NCBI RefSeq assembly: GCF_036669915.1 | Contig: NC_089312.1 | Span: forward strand, 16,625,317-16,689,316 | Length of the DNA stretch: 64,000 nt | Reading direction: 5' to 3' | From: Pocillopora verrucosa | Taxonomy: Eukaryota; Cnidaria; Anthozoa; Scleractinia; Pocilloporidae | Shown: in pieces, positions 23,816 to 35,649 of the stretch | Layout of the letters: every line of letters begins with the position of its first letter | How positions within the stretch are numbered: position 1 is the stretch's first letter | Notes under the pieces: generated by a model | The model's input: only the letters and a program-made list of their open reading frames with translations | Databases searched by the model: none | Told to the model about the DNA's origin: nothing | Position numbers and translations under genes: made by a program

Positions 23816-24106
23816 ACTACTCTAACCCGGACATCACACTACTCTAACCCGGACATCACACTACTCTAACCCGGACATCACACTACTCTAACCCGGACAT
23901 CACACTACTCTAACCCGGACAGCACACTACTCTAACCCGGACAGCACACTACTCTAACCCGGACATCACACTACTCTAACCCGGACATCACACTACTCTA
24001 ACCCGGACATCACACTACTCTAACCCGGACATCACACTACTCTAACCCGGACAGCACACTACTCTAACCCGGACAGCACACTACTCTAACCCGGACAGCA
24101 CACTAC
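23816..24106 (+). repeat. 22-bp tandem repeat, 13 copies
   Basis: The unit is CTACTCTAACCCGGACATCACA, with one variable base (GACATC or GACAGC). Reading along the array the variants run four T, two G, four T, three G. Copies are otherwise almost identical, so expansion was recent. No frame is open across it, and there are no spacers. Confidence 0.95.
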
Positions 24107-25299
24107 ACGATTGACTACAAAATGCGATCAGGAGATAAAGTTGGCCAAAAGCACGATCTAAATTAGATAGGAAACTTATTAACTTTTGTTTGAAAAAGGA
24201 AGCATTCGTTTTTCATACAAGAAATTAGTCGATTGCCACCTTGTATTTATATTTACTACTTTGTGTCATCAACTGAATTTGGAAGTTAAATGTTTTAAAA
24301 CTCTAATGCCTGGTCACATGCTCTTTCGAGAAATAAATTTATTGGTATTTACCTTTATATAAACCAGTTTGAATTTACTCTACTTTTCAACGAGAAAATA
24401 TAGATTTTCAAAATCCGAGAAGTGTTTATTCCACAGAAATGAAGTTTGTGATTGCTTTGTTAATCGTTGAGCAATAGTTTACAGATTGGACGAAAATAAA
24501 CGTGAACAAACGAGCCAATCTCTCGCCAAATGAACAACTAATACGACCATTGGCAGACACTAGTCAATATGAAAGAAAAAGCACAATTGAAAAAGATTTT
24601 AAGGGTTACATTTTTATTGGCTAGAAATTATTTGGAAGTTTGGCAAGGCACGTAAATTTATCTAGTCAAACGTGCGCTTAGAAATGCAAATTATGCAAAG
24701 ACAGTTTGATTGAAATTTTACCAATTTAAATTCATTCTGTTGTTGGATGCTTTCATGTATTGCTGAAAAATAACATGGAATTTGAGGAAATTCGAACGTG
24801 TTTGTGCGTTGATTCTTCGAAACCAAAATACGAACCTAAAATTGTCAAAGAGTTCTACACAAATTAACGTTTATGGAATAAAATTAGGTTAGAGTTCGTT
24901 GCTTTAAAAAGTCAAATATTTTTTTTATTTATTTCTATATCGCGATAGAAGTTTTCTTGCTGGTTTATATAGAATCGTTCCATCAAAACTAACTTTCTTG
25001 GTAACCGACAAAACTTTTTAGTGAGTAGCATCCGAAAAAAGGAATATTTGTTACTCTTTAGACCAGGCATTTAGTTTTAAAATATATCGTAGTTAATTTA
25101 TTGACTCCTTATTTTAAGTGGAAGTAAGATCTTTTGTGCATCATTCGGTGTAACGCAGGAACACACAAAAAGAAATTCAAGTTGAGATCTTCAAGTTTAG
25201 TTCATATTTGCAATAAAACAGAAATTGAACGCGTTTAAAGACTAAATGTTTTAGAGCAATTCGCTGCAGGAATTTGTCGTAAATAACTTGGAGCATAAA

Positions 25300-25770
25300 T
25301 GTGAGACGTATTTGTAATCAAATTGAAAGAGTCTGCTCCAATAGGTGAGACTATTTCACTTCTTAAATTGGAACTTAAATTGGAACTCAAAGTTAGTTCA
25401 GTAACCTTGGAGCCCAATTGTGAAATGTGTTAGCCTGAAATGCTAAGAGTCTGCTCCAACCAAGAAGACTACTGTATTTCTCAATTTGGTACTCGTGGCC
25501 TACTCGGAGCCTAATTGTGAAATGTTATAGCCTACTTGGCTGAAATAAAATTGAAGAAGTCCTGCTCCAACAGTTGATACTATTTTGTCAAATTGCTCCG
25601 CGAATTTAAAGCCTTATTCTGAAATGTCTTAGCCATTGAGGATTAAATCAAATCTTTAAGAGTTTTTTACAGCAATTGATTCTCTTTTATTACTCAAAAA
25701 GCATCTCGAAGTTAGTTCATATATTTCCGAGCTGAATTTTGACATGTCTTAGCTCTTGTGGCTAACACCA
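25300..25770 (+). repeat. Degenerate tandem repeat, unit about 100-120 bp, four to five copies
   Basis: GTCTGCTCCAA recurs at 25331, 25449 and (as GTCCTGCTCCAA) 25558. GAAATGTnTTAGCC-like strings recur near 25422, 25517, 25620 and 25741. Units have drifted strongly, so the array is old. Confidence 0.65.
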
Positions 25771-27092
25771 AATTCATAATCTTTTTTCATTAAAATTCGG
25801 TCAAAAAAGAATTTTTTGAATCAGGAATTTGTTACTTTTGACCTGTGTCCTGTGTAACATCGAAGACTGGTTGCTTTAAAGATCTTTTGGTCGAGAAAAA
25901 AACATCATGGTAAGCTGTAAGCTAATAAAGGAAACGATTAGATTTAAATTCAAACGTGAATGAAGAAATTGATCACTATTTCGGAGATAAATTCAATATT
26001 TCTGGTGGGACTTGCTGTAGCTTGCCATGGTACTTTTGTGTTACGAGCTTCCACATATCATCTCGCGCAAAAAATGCAAGTAAAAAAATAGATAAAACAT
26101 AGTCGAGTCAAAATTCGATTTGAACACAAACTTTTAGACTGTTTTGATTTTTTTCGAGTGATAGAGAAATTGGCGTTTACCCTTCAATTTTTTTTTGGTT
26201 GGAAGTTTAAGGGAACTCTTGTTAAAATTTTTGCCAAAAAAGTTGTAAGGGGAAACTCTGTGTAAATTGGTCCAAATTTTCCCGCCAAAAGTCTTAGTAT
26301 ATAGACGAAAAGTTTTTTCTGACACCCCTTTAATGTAGAATTAAAAATTACTTAGTTAATTAACTTATAATAAAAGAAAATGTAAAACAAATAGAATGCT
26401 ATGTTGAATATAAAACGTTTGTGGTGCATTGAAAGACAATAAAAAAATTGAGACAGCTTGAACACTTTGTTTTATTGACTCGTTTATTAAATGTAGATAT
26501 TAATTAAACAAGACAAGCAAAGAAATAAACATTATGTTTATTGGCAATTTGATAAAAATATAACTTGATTTTTTTTTAAAAAATCCGGCGCATGCGTATT
26601 TTAGAGCACCGTATTTTTTCTAAGTCTTTTGGCGGGAAAATTCGCCATATTTGAACAGATGTTACTTACAGAATAAAAAAAAGTTTTTTGGCGGAAAATT
26701 TGAAATTTTTAAACAGCCCTCAGCAAGAATTGAGCCAACAAAAATCACGAAATAACAACTTCCTAGTCCTAAATTTGGGCTATTTAATGTGTCGTGTCTG
26801 ACTTGACATATTGTTGAAAAAATTTGCAACAGATCTGTTCTGTACCTTTGGATAAACAATTTCTTTAACTTGGATTTGTCTTTCTTGTTTGACTCGTGCT
26901 TGAATCATCAGGGATATTCATCGGTCAGTCTGCAAAAAAATGAAAATAAACCATAAATCAACACATGCAATGCATTTTAAAATTTGGTTTCCGGCAGAAA
27001 TAATTACTTGGTAATGATAGACGGGTATAAATCGGTATTCAAATCTTTAAGTAATGAGTGAATATACATATGTAACGTAACCTGGATTTAAC

Positions 27093-27260
27093 GATAAATT
27101 CACTACTATCTCTATTGAACAGTAATATTCTAGTAAACTCAAGAACTTTTTTCGTTGCTGTTACCATCAAAATCATGATAAATTCACTACTTTCTCTATG
27201 GAACATTAATATTCTAGTAAACTCAAGAACTTTTTTCGTTGCTGTTATCATCAAAATAAC
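27093..27260 (+). repeat. 84-bp tandem duplication
   Basis: GATAAATTCACTACT starts at 27093 and again at 27177. The two units differ at only a few positions through TTTTTTCGTTGCTGTTA. No function is seen. Confidence 0.9.
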
Positions 27261-28079
27261 TAGACATTTTGAAATAAAGCTTTTCGTCTACTTGTTTTCA
27301 GGGATTTAACTATTTCATTTTAAAGCGACAGTTGATGATTGCATTCAAGCAACAACAAGCAAATAATCTAAATAATTTCTAAACAATATTCAACAAACAT
27401 TTCAACAGAAATTCCTCTGAGTTCACGGCGGAATTCACATGTAATAATTGCATAATTTGAGTTTCTGCTTTTTTAAATTATACAATCATTCTTGGAGTTC
27501 CTGATAAGTTGAGATACTGCGCTCCTGTATACATTCTCGACACCGGAAAGAGTCCAGAGTATTACAGAATTAGAATATTTACAAGCCTCTATTTGCACCG
27601 AATAGAAATAGACGCACGTATATCCTAGTGCGTTCAATTCGTAGAAATGTGTTGAAATTCGTGGAAACTTGAATAACAATAAGGAATAACAATGTTTAAG
27701 CAGTGTAGTTTTGAAGAAAAGCTACAAATTACTCCTTTTGACATCAGTCTCTGATAAATAGCTTTGGTTAAAGTATCAGAAATCAAAAAATCTATTTCCA
27801 TACCACTTTTACTTTTTATCCAAGTATTGTAAGCATAATTATGCCTCTATTTCATTGATAACTTAGTCACCGTAAGATGTGTATTCAGTATAAATTCTGT
27901 ATATATTCAACAAACATTTCAACAGAAATTTTAAACCAATTTACACTAAAATAAAATCTTTAACCTCAATGAGTAAATGGTTTTATCCATTCCTTATCTA
28001 AAAGACGTTCATGCTCCTTAATAAACTTTGAAAAAAAAAGAAGAGAAACTTGTCTGCAATTTAAGTCTGAACTCTTCGA

Positions 28080-28640
28080 ATAAATTGAGGAATATCAATT
28101 TTTGGAGCATACTGTTTCAATTTGGTTTTAGCCTTTAGAGCTCAATCATTTCAACAAACGAACTCTTATATTTCAATTTAATTACGTTAAAAATAGCTCT
28201 ATATCTGCTGATAATATACTGTACATGCAACTGGAGGAATGAATATCAATTTTTGAGCAAATTGTTTCGATCACCGTCCGTCTCAAAGTCACAGATTTTT
28301 AAAAATTAGGCTCTGGTTTTTTTACTGAATCACGGCAAATACAAAAAAACAATTATTTGATGATAAAGCCTAAGAGCAATTTGAGAAACAAGTATGAATT
28401 TATGGAAGGATATTATTTCGATTTAGTTTTAGCCATAAGAGATCAAACATCTCTTTAATAACGAGGCTCTGAGATATTTATCAAGATCATGTCAAAAAAA
28501 GATGTAGATCAGTTGATAATAATCTCCAGGAGAACACAAGAGACAAATACTAATTTCATAGGAAGTACGCTGTTATAATTTGGTTTTAGCCTCAAGTGCT
28601 TAATGCTTTTACTCGAAGATTTTTATCGAATCACGTCAAC
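28080..28640 (+). repeat. Degenerate tandem repeat, unit about 150 bp, about four copies
   Basis: AATATCAATTTTTG(G)AGCA occurs at 28089 and 28236, with drifted versions near 28390 and 28545. TTTGGTTTTAGCC occurs near 28120 and 28577, with TTTAGTTTTAGCC near 28422. It abuts the 3' end of the LINE. Confidence 0.65.
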
Positions 28641-28659
28641 CAATTTATTCTCTGTTCTT

Positions 28660-30355
28660 TGTACAAAAAAAGAAAAAGAAGACAGTTTGCCCCGCAAATA
28701 GCTGGAAAGCTAATCGTGACGGCGTAAGACAACTACATGAATAACACAAATTTTCTAATGTCTAAAGACAAGGAGTCACTGACTCCTAAATGATAACACA
28801 GAAAAAGAAAGGCAGACATTTAAACCCTTAGCAAGTGTATCTATGTACCTACTCTTTTAATAATCACGGGGATTTGAATATGGTTATCCTCTTTTTCTAA
28901 GATATCAAATAGCAATTTGCAGATAACTTTTTTGAAAGCTTTCTTTGGAAGATCCGTTAAAAAACTTGTTATCATATTCCACAGCTTTACTCCGAGCCGA
29001 GACAAAGAATTGTTTTGTTTTTTTAGTCTCGAACTTTTAACATGGAACTTTCCAGACGTAGAAGATCGTGTATTGTATGAGTGAATATTATACGTTTTCT
29101 GAAAGAGATTTAACATGTTTGCTGGGGCTTTATCATTATTAATATCGTGCATTAAGGTTGATACGGACTCATAATAAAGAAAAGTTATTGGAAGCACGTT
29201 AGTTTCGAGAAATAAAGGAATTGCATGGTCATGCCAGGCTGCGAGGTACAGCAAACGAAGAGCTCTTTTCTGAAGAATTAGAATTTTGTTAAGATAAGTC
29301 TTACATACCTAACCCCAGGCTGCAAGACCATAAGTTAAGTAAAGGGGAAGTAATTAGTGACTTATAGATATTCGGTAGTATTGGTCGAGGTACAGACTGG
29401 CATAACTTTGCAACCAGCTTAACATTTTTACTAGTTTTTGTAACAATAGAATCGATGTGGTATTTCCAGGAGAGATTCTGATCAACAAGAACGCCCAGGT
29501 ACTTTACGCAAATTTTAGACTCGAGACGTACATATTTATTATTTTCATTATCAAACATGCAAAGTTTTGATTTGTAAGCAAGTCGCTTTTGGTAAAGATG
29601 AAAAATTACAGAATTGGATTTTTTAGTTTTAAGAGGTAGTTTGTTGGCTGTCAACAAATTATAAAGGTTTTGTAGCTCATTGTTGACTATTGTCTAAAGA
29701 TCTTTCAGATTTTTGTCCGCATACAAAATGTTAGTGTCGTCTGCTAAGAGGTAAAACCTAAATTTATTTGAGCATCTGTGGATGTCATTGACATATAGCA
29801 AGAAAAGCAATGGTCCAAGAATTGATCCTTGAGGAACACCACATCCAATGACAGCTTTATCTGATATATGATGGCCCTCTTGCGTTGTTTGCGTGCGATT
29901 TTTGAGACATGAGGAGAACCAATCATTAAGTAATCCACGAAAGCCATAGTAATTGAGCTTATCGAGCAAAATGTCGTGATCGATGGTGTCGAAGGCTCTT
30001 TTAAGATCAATGAATACTCCACAAGATAGCAATCGTTGTTTCATGTTTGTCTGTATATCACTGAAAATGTCCAGTATTGCGTGTTGGCTTGAATGCCCCT
30101 TACGAAAGCCGTATGGTGAGGAATACAAAAGTTCGTGTTTCTTTATGTAGCTCGTCAATCTGTTGATTGTCGCGAATGCTCTATTAAAATTTGAAAGTAA
30201 AGAGATAGGTCTGTAGTTGTTTGCATCATTATCATCTTCATTCTTAGATACTGGCGTAATTTTAGCAATTTTGAGCTTTGATGGATAAGTCCCTAGTCTG
30301 ATAGATATATTAAGTATCTCTGAAAGAACATGAGCTATGACGGCACTTTTGAAAA
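28660..30355 (-). mobile_element. 5'-truncated, decayed non-LTR retrotransposon (LINE) with reverse transcriptase
   Basis: On the minus strand the reading starts inside the reverse transcriptase. NNYRPISLLSNFNRAFATI is the early RT block. AFDTIDHDILLDKLNYYG, GVPQGSILGPLLFLLYVNDI and LLADDTNILY (the catalytic ADD box) follow in the usual order. After a stop near 29697 the connection and C-terminal parts continue in other frames (KYLGVLVDQNLSWKYHID; HSYNTRSSTSGKFHVKSSRL), so stops and frameshifts have accumulated. No endonuclease or ORF1 is present. The 3' end is near an A-rich tract at about 28,662. The motifs fit the CR1/L2/Jockey side of the LINEs; exact clade not determined. Not active. Confidence 0.92.
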
Positions 30356-30363
30356 AAAATTAG

Positions 30364-30624
30364 CTTAACCAAATAACACCTTCCGAAAGCACTTTTGTTG
30401 AGTCTTTTGATCGTGACCTAGAGCAAATTAGTTGTTTTGAAAGTTGTACAATTGGGAACCTTCGAGTGAAGCCAGACTATATTGCAGCAATCATTTTGAT
30501 GTCAACAGGAATTAAACTTCGACAAGATAGGCTCAAGTTTTTAGATGAGGTCCAGGGCAGAGACGAAACATGCGTAGGCCAGGCTTACCAAAGAAATACC
30601 CCTTCTAAAATTTTTACACTCTGA
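30364..30624 (+). pseudogene. Orphan open stretch, possible exon or gene relic
   Basis: 86 codons open from just after a TAG to TGA, without a leading ATG. The translation has ordinary protein-like composition, for example FVESFDRDLEQISCFESC and IKLRQDRLKFLDEVQGRD. It has no clear acceptor and no family I recognise. It could be an exon, a pseudogene piece, or chance. Confidence 0.2.
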
Positions 30625-31800
30625 CGGAAAGAAGTTTCAAAAAAATCTTTGAAACTCGCTAGGATTTCCGAGCTCCCTCCAACTTTTACCATCAAATGTT
30701 AAAAATTCAAATGCAAGGCTAGTTACCAGACTATGCTAAACCGTTTCTAGGGTACTTTGGTAGTTCAGATCGATGGCCATTGAATGAAATATAGTAATCA
30801 GTAATTTCTTTCACAACAGTGTTTCGCAAAGAGAGGCAAAAGTTAATTATGGTCGTATCCATTCATTAAAGGAGTAGTTCTGTAAACAACTGAAAGCCAC
30901 CTTATTAAGGGACAGATCCGAAAGATCAGACACCGAAAAATACTAGATTACTTCATTGTTTACAGTTCTTTTTTCACCATTGACTAGAATTAGTTTGAAT
31001 CGCACATATTTGCTAAATCCAGGATAAATAGTTCAACGAATACTAATAGCTCCTAATGTATACCTAACAGTTTGTAATAAAAAAGGCAAAAAGCTGACCT
31101 TTTTAGAAGTTGTCCTGTATCTCTTTCCTCCTTTGACTTCCTTTATATCTCAAAGTGCTCTCATTTTCCTCTTCTTGTCCTGGGGAGAGAAAACTAATTT
31201 GAATACAAGCACACACTTGTCTTAAGCGAAATACTTTTATGGCAAATAATAAATGGCGATATTCAGGTCGCAAAAGTAGCTCAGAACCACTACGTTTCAC
31301 AGCGTATGTTCAAAGAATATATAGTGCCCTTTAATGAAAAAAAAAAGGCAAAAGAAAATCTTGTTAATTTAAACATGTAACTCTGCAAAAGCGTTTTAGA
31401 TAAAAAAAAAAAAAAGGGAACACTTAGCTAACTCTTACTTAACCGTAAATTACCAGGGTTTTAGACTAGCTTCACCAAAAGATAGGGATTCCACGAAAAA
31501 CGTTTTGGGAATTACTCCTTTTTTCTTTGGCGGGGTCAACGCAAGTGCGCTGAAAATAAACACAATGACAAAACGCTATAAACGTGAAGAACTTATTATA
31601 CATGTTATGATAAACAAGTACCGAAGGGAAAAGGAAAATAAGGAAATAAGGGACGACTTCTCTAACATTGAAGAACGAATTTCTCTCGTAGCTGTCAAAA
31701 TCATGTTCAAGAAGAACTGTCATGGCGGCTGCCACCAAGGACCTGTATTACATTGTGTCATGTGCAACATACTCTCCCTTCTTACATTTGACTCATGTAA

Positions 31801-32109
31801 ATTGCTTTTACAAGAGCAACAACGGAACCCACAAACACTGTATTTCTATCCAAAATATATCTTAACGAAGGTTATTTACCTGATGAAACGTCATTACAAA
31901 GCCATGAATCGTCAACGTCGAATGTTAACCACTCGATTCAACAGAAGAAACACCCACCGACCTTGACGGAACTGACAAAATCCAAGGTACTAAGGCCAAA
32001 ATTAAATAGTGTGTTTCTTGAATCCATAGAAGCTGGAAAAGACGCAGATATTTCTTGTACTTCGTATGCTCTTTCCACGTGCAAGAATAAGCGTAACTAT
32101 GAATACTAA
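31801..32109 (+). pseudogene. Orphan open stretch, possible exon or gene relic
   Basis: 102 codons from just after a stop to TAA at 32107-32109, with no ATG in the first part. Pieces such as TLTELTKSKVLRPKLNSVF and FLESIEAGKDADISC look protein-like. A different frame carries an ATG near 31721 that stops about where this frame begins to read well, which would fit a frameshifted relic. Not identified. Confidence 0.22.
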
Positions 32110-33683
32110 TTTTAAAAATTATTTGTAATTCAAATTAGTTTTATGACTTTAAAAGGCGGATTTAAATGATGGACACTGAGCTCTTCGGCCTATTAAGTTC
32201 CACTTAAAAGCGAATTGGGTTTTCAAGCTGAAGGTTGATTATGAACTTGGTGAAATGCAACTGGGAGTTGCAAGCTTCTTTTTAATTTTAGAGGCATCAA
32301 CTTGAACTTAGATGAATTAAACTTAAAGACATTTCGCTTTAAGATTATTTTTCAGTCATTTACTAGAACTCCCTAACTCTAGATCTGTTTTCTTTTATTC
32401 ACTGGAAGGAGCCGTTGTATTTTGTCACTTTCCAACTTGCTGAAGGCACTGACATTCTTTTATAGTATCATCAGGATTCTGTAGTTGTTTAAAAGAACAC
32501 TTGGAAAAAAGCTGCTCCACTCATCCTTTCCTCACTTAGTTCCCATGGCCCTGTCCGTGTTCGATAGCCGAAAGAAAGAGAGAGAGACTCCAGTAGGCTC
32601 TCTCCTCGACGATATTTAAACGGAATGTTAGAAACCAAGCAGAGACGGAAAAAGTTAAATCAGGAGTTTGTTCATAAGTGAATTCAAATGGTATAAATTA
32701 GTAATGAGGACTTCTAAGGGAATTTTTCAATCGTTCTCCATGGTTACTTTACATTGTTCATAAAAATGCTTGGAGTAAAGGAACGCACACATGGCTAATA
32801 AAGCTAAAAAAAAACCCAAAAAAACAAACAAACAAAATAAATCATCACACATCACATTTTTTTGTTTCCAGGACAAAAATTGCGTTTTTGACAAGAGACC
32901 CCTGACGTCGGTGGAGTGTTCTCTATTTCTACTGCAGTTACTGTCTGCATTTTAACTCTTTAATATTGCGTGGTTTTTTAAAAGTTTTAACCCACTTTAA
33001 CCGACGTGCGTTCGAAAAGCTGGTGCCACTAGTATTTCTTAAAAACCAGTATGACAAATGTGGCTGAACGTTAGGCTTTTATAGGACTATTTCGTCACTA
33101 TACCAAAACTAGAAATAAATTTATTAGAAGTGATAACAAATGAAACTATGCAGAACTTCAGAGAGAACACTTCTACCCATCCGTCACATCAGATATAAAT
33201 AGAAGTGACTTCGTTGAGAAATGATCAAAATTTTGGCTTTCACTTTCTCCAATAGGAAACGTACGAGTAACTATGACGACAAGGTAAAGCCCCAGAGCTT
33301 TCTTGGCCCTTGCAGCACTCTATTCCAATCCCCCGAATCAATTTGATTGACCGCGCAGCCAGGATCTAGTCCTGGAACGGTTTAACATTTTAACCTTCCT
33401 GCAGGAGAGGAAGTTCTTGCGATCGTAATTAAAGATACCATCGTAAATCAACGATTTCACCTCTGCATTTTCCTAATTTGGCGACGCAGACTAGGAGAAG
33501 AAATTCGAAGAAATAACCACTTGTAAAGATTGAAAGATGACAATTCAGTTCTTCATTAGTGGTATGTATTTTTGTGGTCGAAGCATGTAAACAAAACAAG
33601 TTCAACTCTAATTTGTGTTTCACATCTCTGGAAAACATGGTTTGATCTTTTTTAATTTTATTATATTAATCATAGCAAAAAAC

Positions 33684-35322
33684 ATGTCGGCATTATGGTG
33701 CATTGTGATTCGAAGCCTCTAAACCTACTATCTTTTTAAGTTCACGGTTTGACTAATTATTTTAAGCAGCATAATCGCTGACGTCGAAGAAAGCGAAGAG
33801 GAAATTGAAAGTGAGAGCCTTATCTTCATGTTATTTACCTGTGTAGGTGATCTTTTCTCCAATAGAGAAATACATCATTCGCGTTCTGTCGCATTACAAA
33901 CTTAGATGCTAACTTCAGAGCGTGTTAATTTCGTCACGCAACACGGAAGTTGTCCCATTGTGAGTAACGCAAACAACTAGGGAGTACCGTCGTTTAGGTA
34001 TATATGCGTCAATGCGATTTCCTTCTCATATGTCTGGGATTTGCATGCCTGCCTGAGCGATCGTGTAAGGATAGGGTGACAGTGTACATGCTATATATCA
34101 ATCCCAAAGCCTTCACCACCACTCCCCCCTCCCTCCCTCCTTACCTTCCTTGGTTCTTGAAGGAATGCTCTCTGCTCTTGATTGACTTGCTGTCTTGATG
34201 TTTTACAGGTAAATGGAAAGGTTACTTTGTAGACAACAGGTATTCTGCTGGAGGGCCAGCCAACAACAAGTGGTACATGGACATCAACATGGCTTTTGAG
34301 AATAACCACCAATTCACTGCAACTGGGAGTGATGAGGTTGGTGACTTCAATTTGGAGGATGGAAAAATAACAGGTAGGTAGAAGAATTATTTCAGTCAGT
34401 TTGATCTAGAATAATTAAAATACATAGCTCAAAATCTTTCTTTACTGATCTTAAATAAAGATATCAGGTCTCCTTACCTACCCATGATCCTGTATTGTGT
34501 GTGACTGTAATCTTGTGCAAGGTATTGTAATAACCCCCAATCCTCACCCTTGCCCGACCATATCTCACAGAAGGAAACTCAAGTCAAAAGTTATGTATTA
34601 ACATGGACTCTTGTGTGGAATTCTGCACTGTTTCATAAGGTAATCTCCATGGTATTTTTGTGCACAAATTAAACTACAATATGAAATAAAGAGACTCAGC
34701 TTCAAAGGAATTCATGGAAAAGGGTTGTGGTGTTTGAAAACTGAATCATCCCTTACAATGTACATAGTGACTTGAAAACTTATTTTGATATTGCAAAATT
34801 CAGCAGCAGAAAACAGATATAACAAGGTAAAGATTGGAACTGTGGTGTACAACCCAAAACTAATTAAAATTCTTTCTTTTAACATTGAAGTTTGAAATAT
34901 GGAAATTGAAAATTTTCCATAGTCAAGAGCAGTAACTTTTAAGTTCTTTCCCCTTCCCCCCTGCCCACTCATCAATTCTCAGAGGAAAGAGTCAATGATA
35001 ACAGTACCATGTGACTTCCTTTCAATTCCAGTCAGAGGTGAACTTTTCATTATTGTTATCTGGAATAAGTTTACCTGAAAATGTCACTGGAACTAGCGGT
35101 AATTGTCTATTACTGTGGTTACTGGTGAGGTTTTAAAAAAGGCTTCTCTAAATTTTACTTTCAGATGGCAAAGTAACATTCCGCAAGGCATACAATAGTC
35201 ACAATGTGTATTATGAAGGTGAGATAAAAGGAACAAAGTTGGAAGGTCAGTGGTGGCTTGAGGATGCCCCTTCTATCAAGGGTGATTGGGCAATGTGGCC
35301 TGCTACAAGTGCAGATATCTGA
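33684..35322 (+). CDS. Small beta-rich protein of unknown function (125 aa)
   Basis: Exons: 33684-33697, 33770-33810, 34209-34373, 35165-35322. The last two are firm. The first two rest on phase: a 14-base first exon joined across a 72-bp intron gives a start MSALCIIADV, so the true start could differ. Residues about 20-120 make one domain with regularly spaced strands and aromatic residues: KWKGYFVDNRY, ATGSDEVGDF, VTFRKAYNSHNVYYEGEIKG and LEGQWWLEDA. This GxGxDxVGxF...HxVYYxG...GxW pattern is one I associate with an uncharacterised beta-barrel-type domain also seen outside animals; that is memory, not a search. There is no signal peptide or membrane segment, so it is likely cytosolic. AATAAA lies at 35639-35644. 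Confidence 0.7.
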
Positions 35323-35638
35323 GTCTCAGAAAGGATTCAAAACTCAAAGAATGCTTGTTATGTGTCTAAACACACCAGTTGAAGAGAAAGCATCTGTAAA
35401 CGTTTGTATCCAGTGAAACATGAGTTTATGTGTCATAAGGATAAGAATGGCTTAAGAAAAATGGTGCAGATTTTAGTTTTTTTTCTGTCAAAAAACTTAA
35501 GGTGGGTCACAGTTGTCGAAAACCATGCCACCCTCTGGAGATTAAAGACCATGTTGTCACTATACTTAGATAGTAATTATAAGGCTGTTTGGATTTTCCA
35601 CACAGAGCTGTACCAACTTAAAAGAAACAACAACTGAA

Positions 35639-35644
35639 AATAAA
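35639..35644 (+). terminator. Polyadenylation signal AATAAA of the small beta-rich gene
   Basis: AATAAA 317 bp after the stop codon at 35322, followed by a T-rich stretch. This is the first clear signal downstream of the stop. Confidence 0.55.
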
Positions 35645-35649
35645 AAGTG

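Larger units (their letters stand above)
24120..28650. other. AT-rich, gene-free region with degenerate tandem repeats
   Basis: About 4.5 kb without any exon I can support. It includes degenerate arrays at 25300-25770 and 28080-28640, an exact-type 84-bp duplication at 27093-27260, and GGCGGGAAAATT-type strings near 26280 and 26630. The rest is low-complexity AT-rich sequence. Confidence 0.6.
30356..33683. other. Intergenic region with two orphan open stretches
   Basis: The region between the LINE and the small beta-rich gene. Two open stretches at 30364-30624 and 31801-32109 look protein-like in composition and are listed separately. The remainder, including 32,110-33,680, shows only A-rich tracts and no exon I can support. 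Confidence 0.5.

Noticed and set aside
23816..24106. CRISPR array
   Set aside because: Direct head-to-tail 22-bp units with no spacers in a eukaryotic genome; this is a minisatellite.
29694..30158. Intact reverse transcriptase gene
   Set aside because: It is one fragment of a LINE broken by stops and frameshifts and lacking endonuclease, so it is annotated as a decayed element.
31505..31966. 153-codon plus-strand frame
   Set aside because: Lys/Arg/Asn-biased reading of AT-rich DNA with no family resemblance; overlaps another frame that reads more like protein from 31801.
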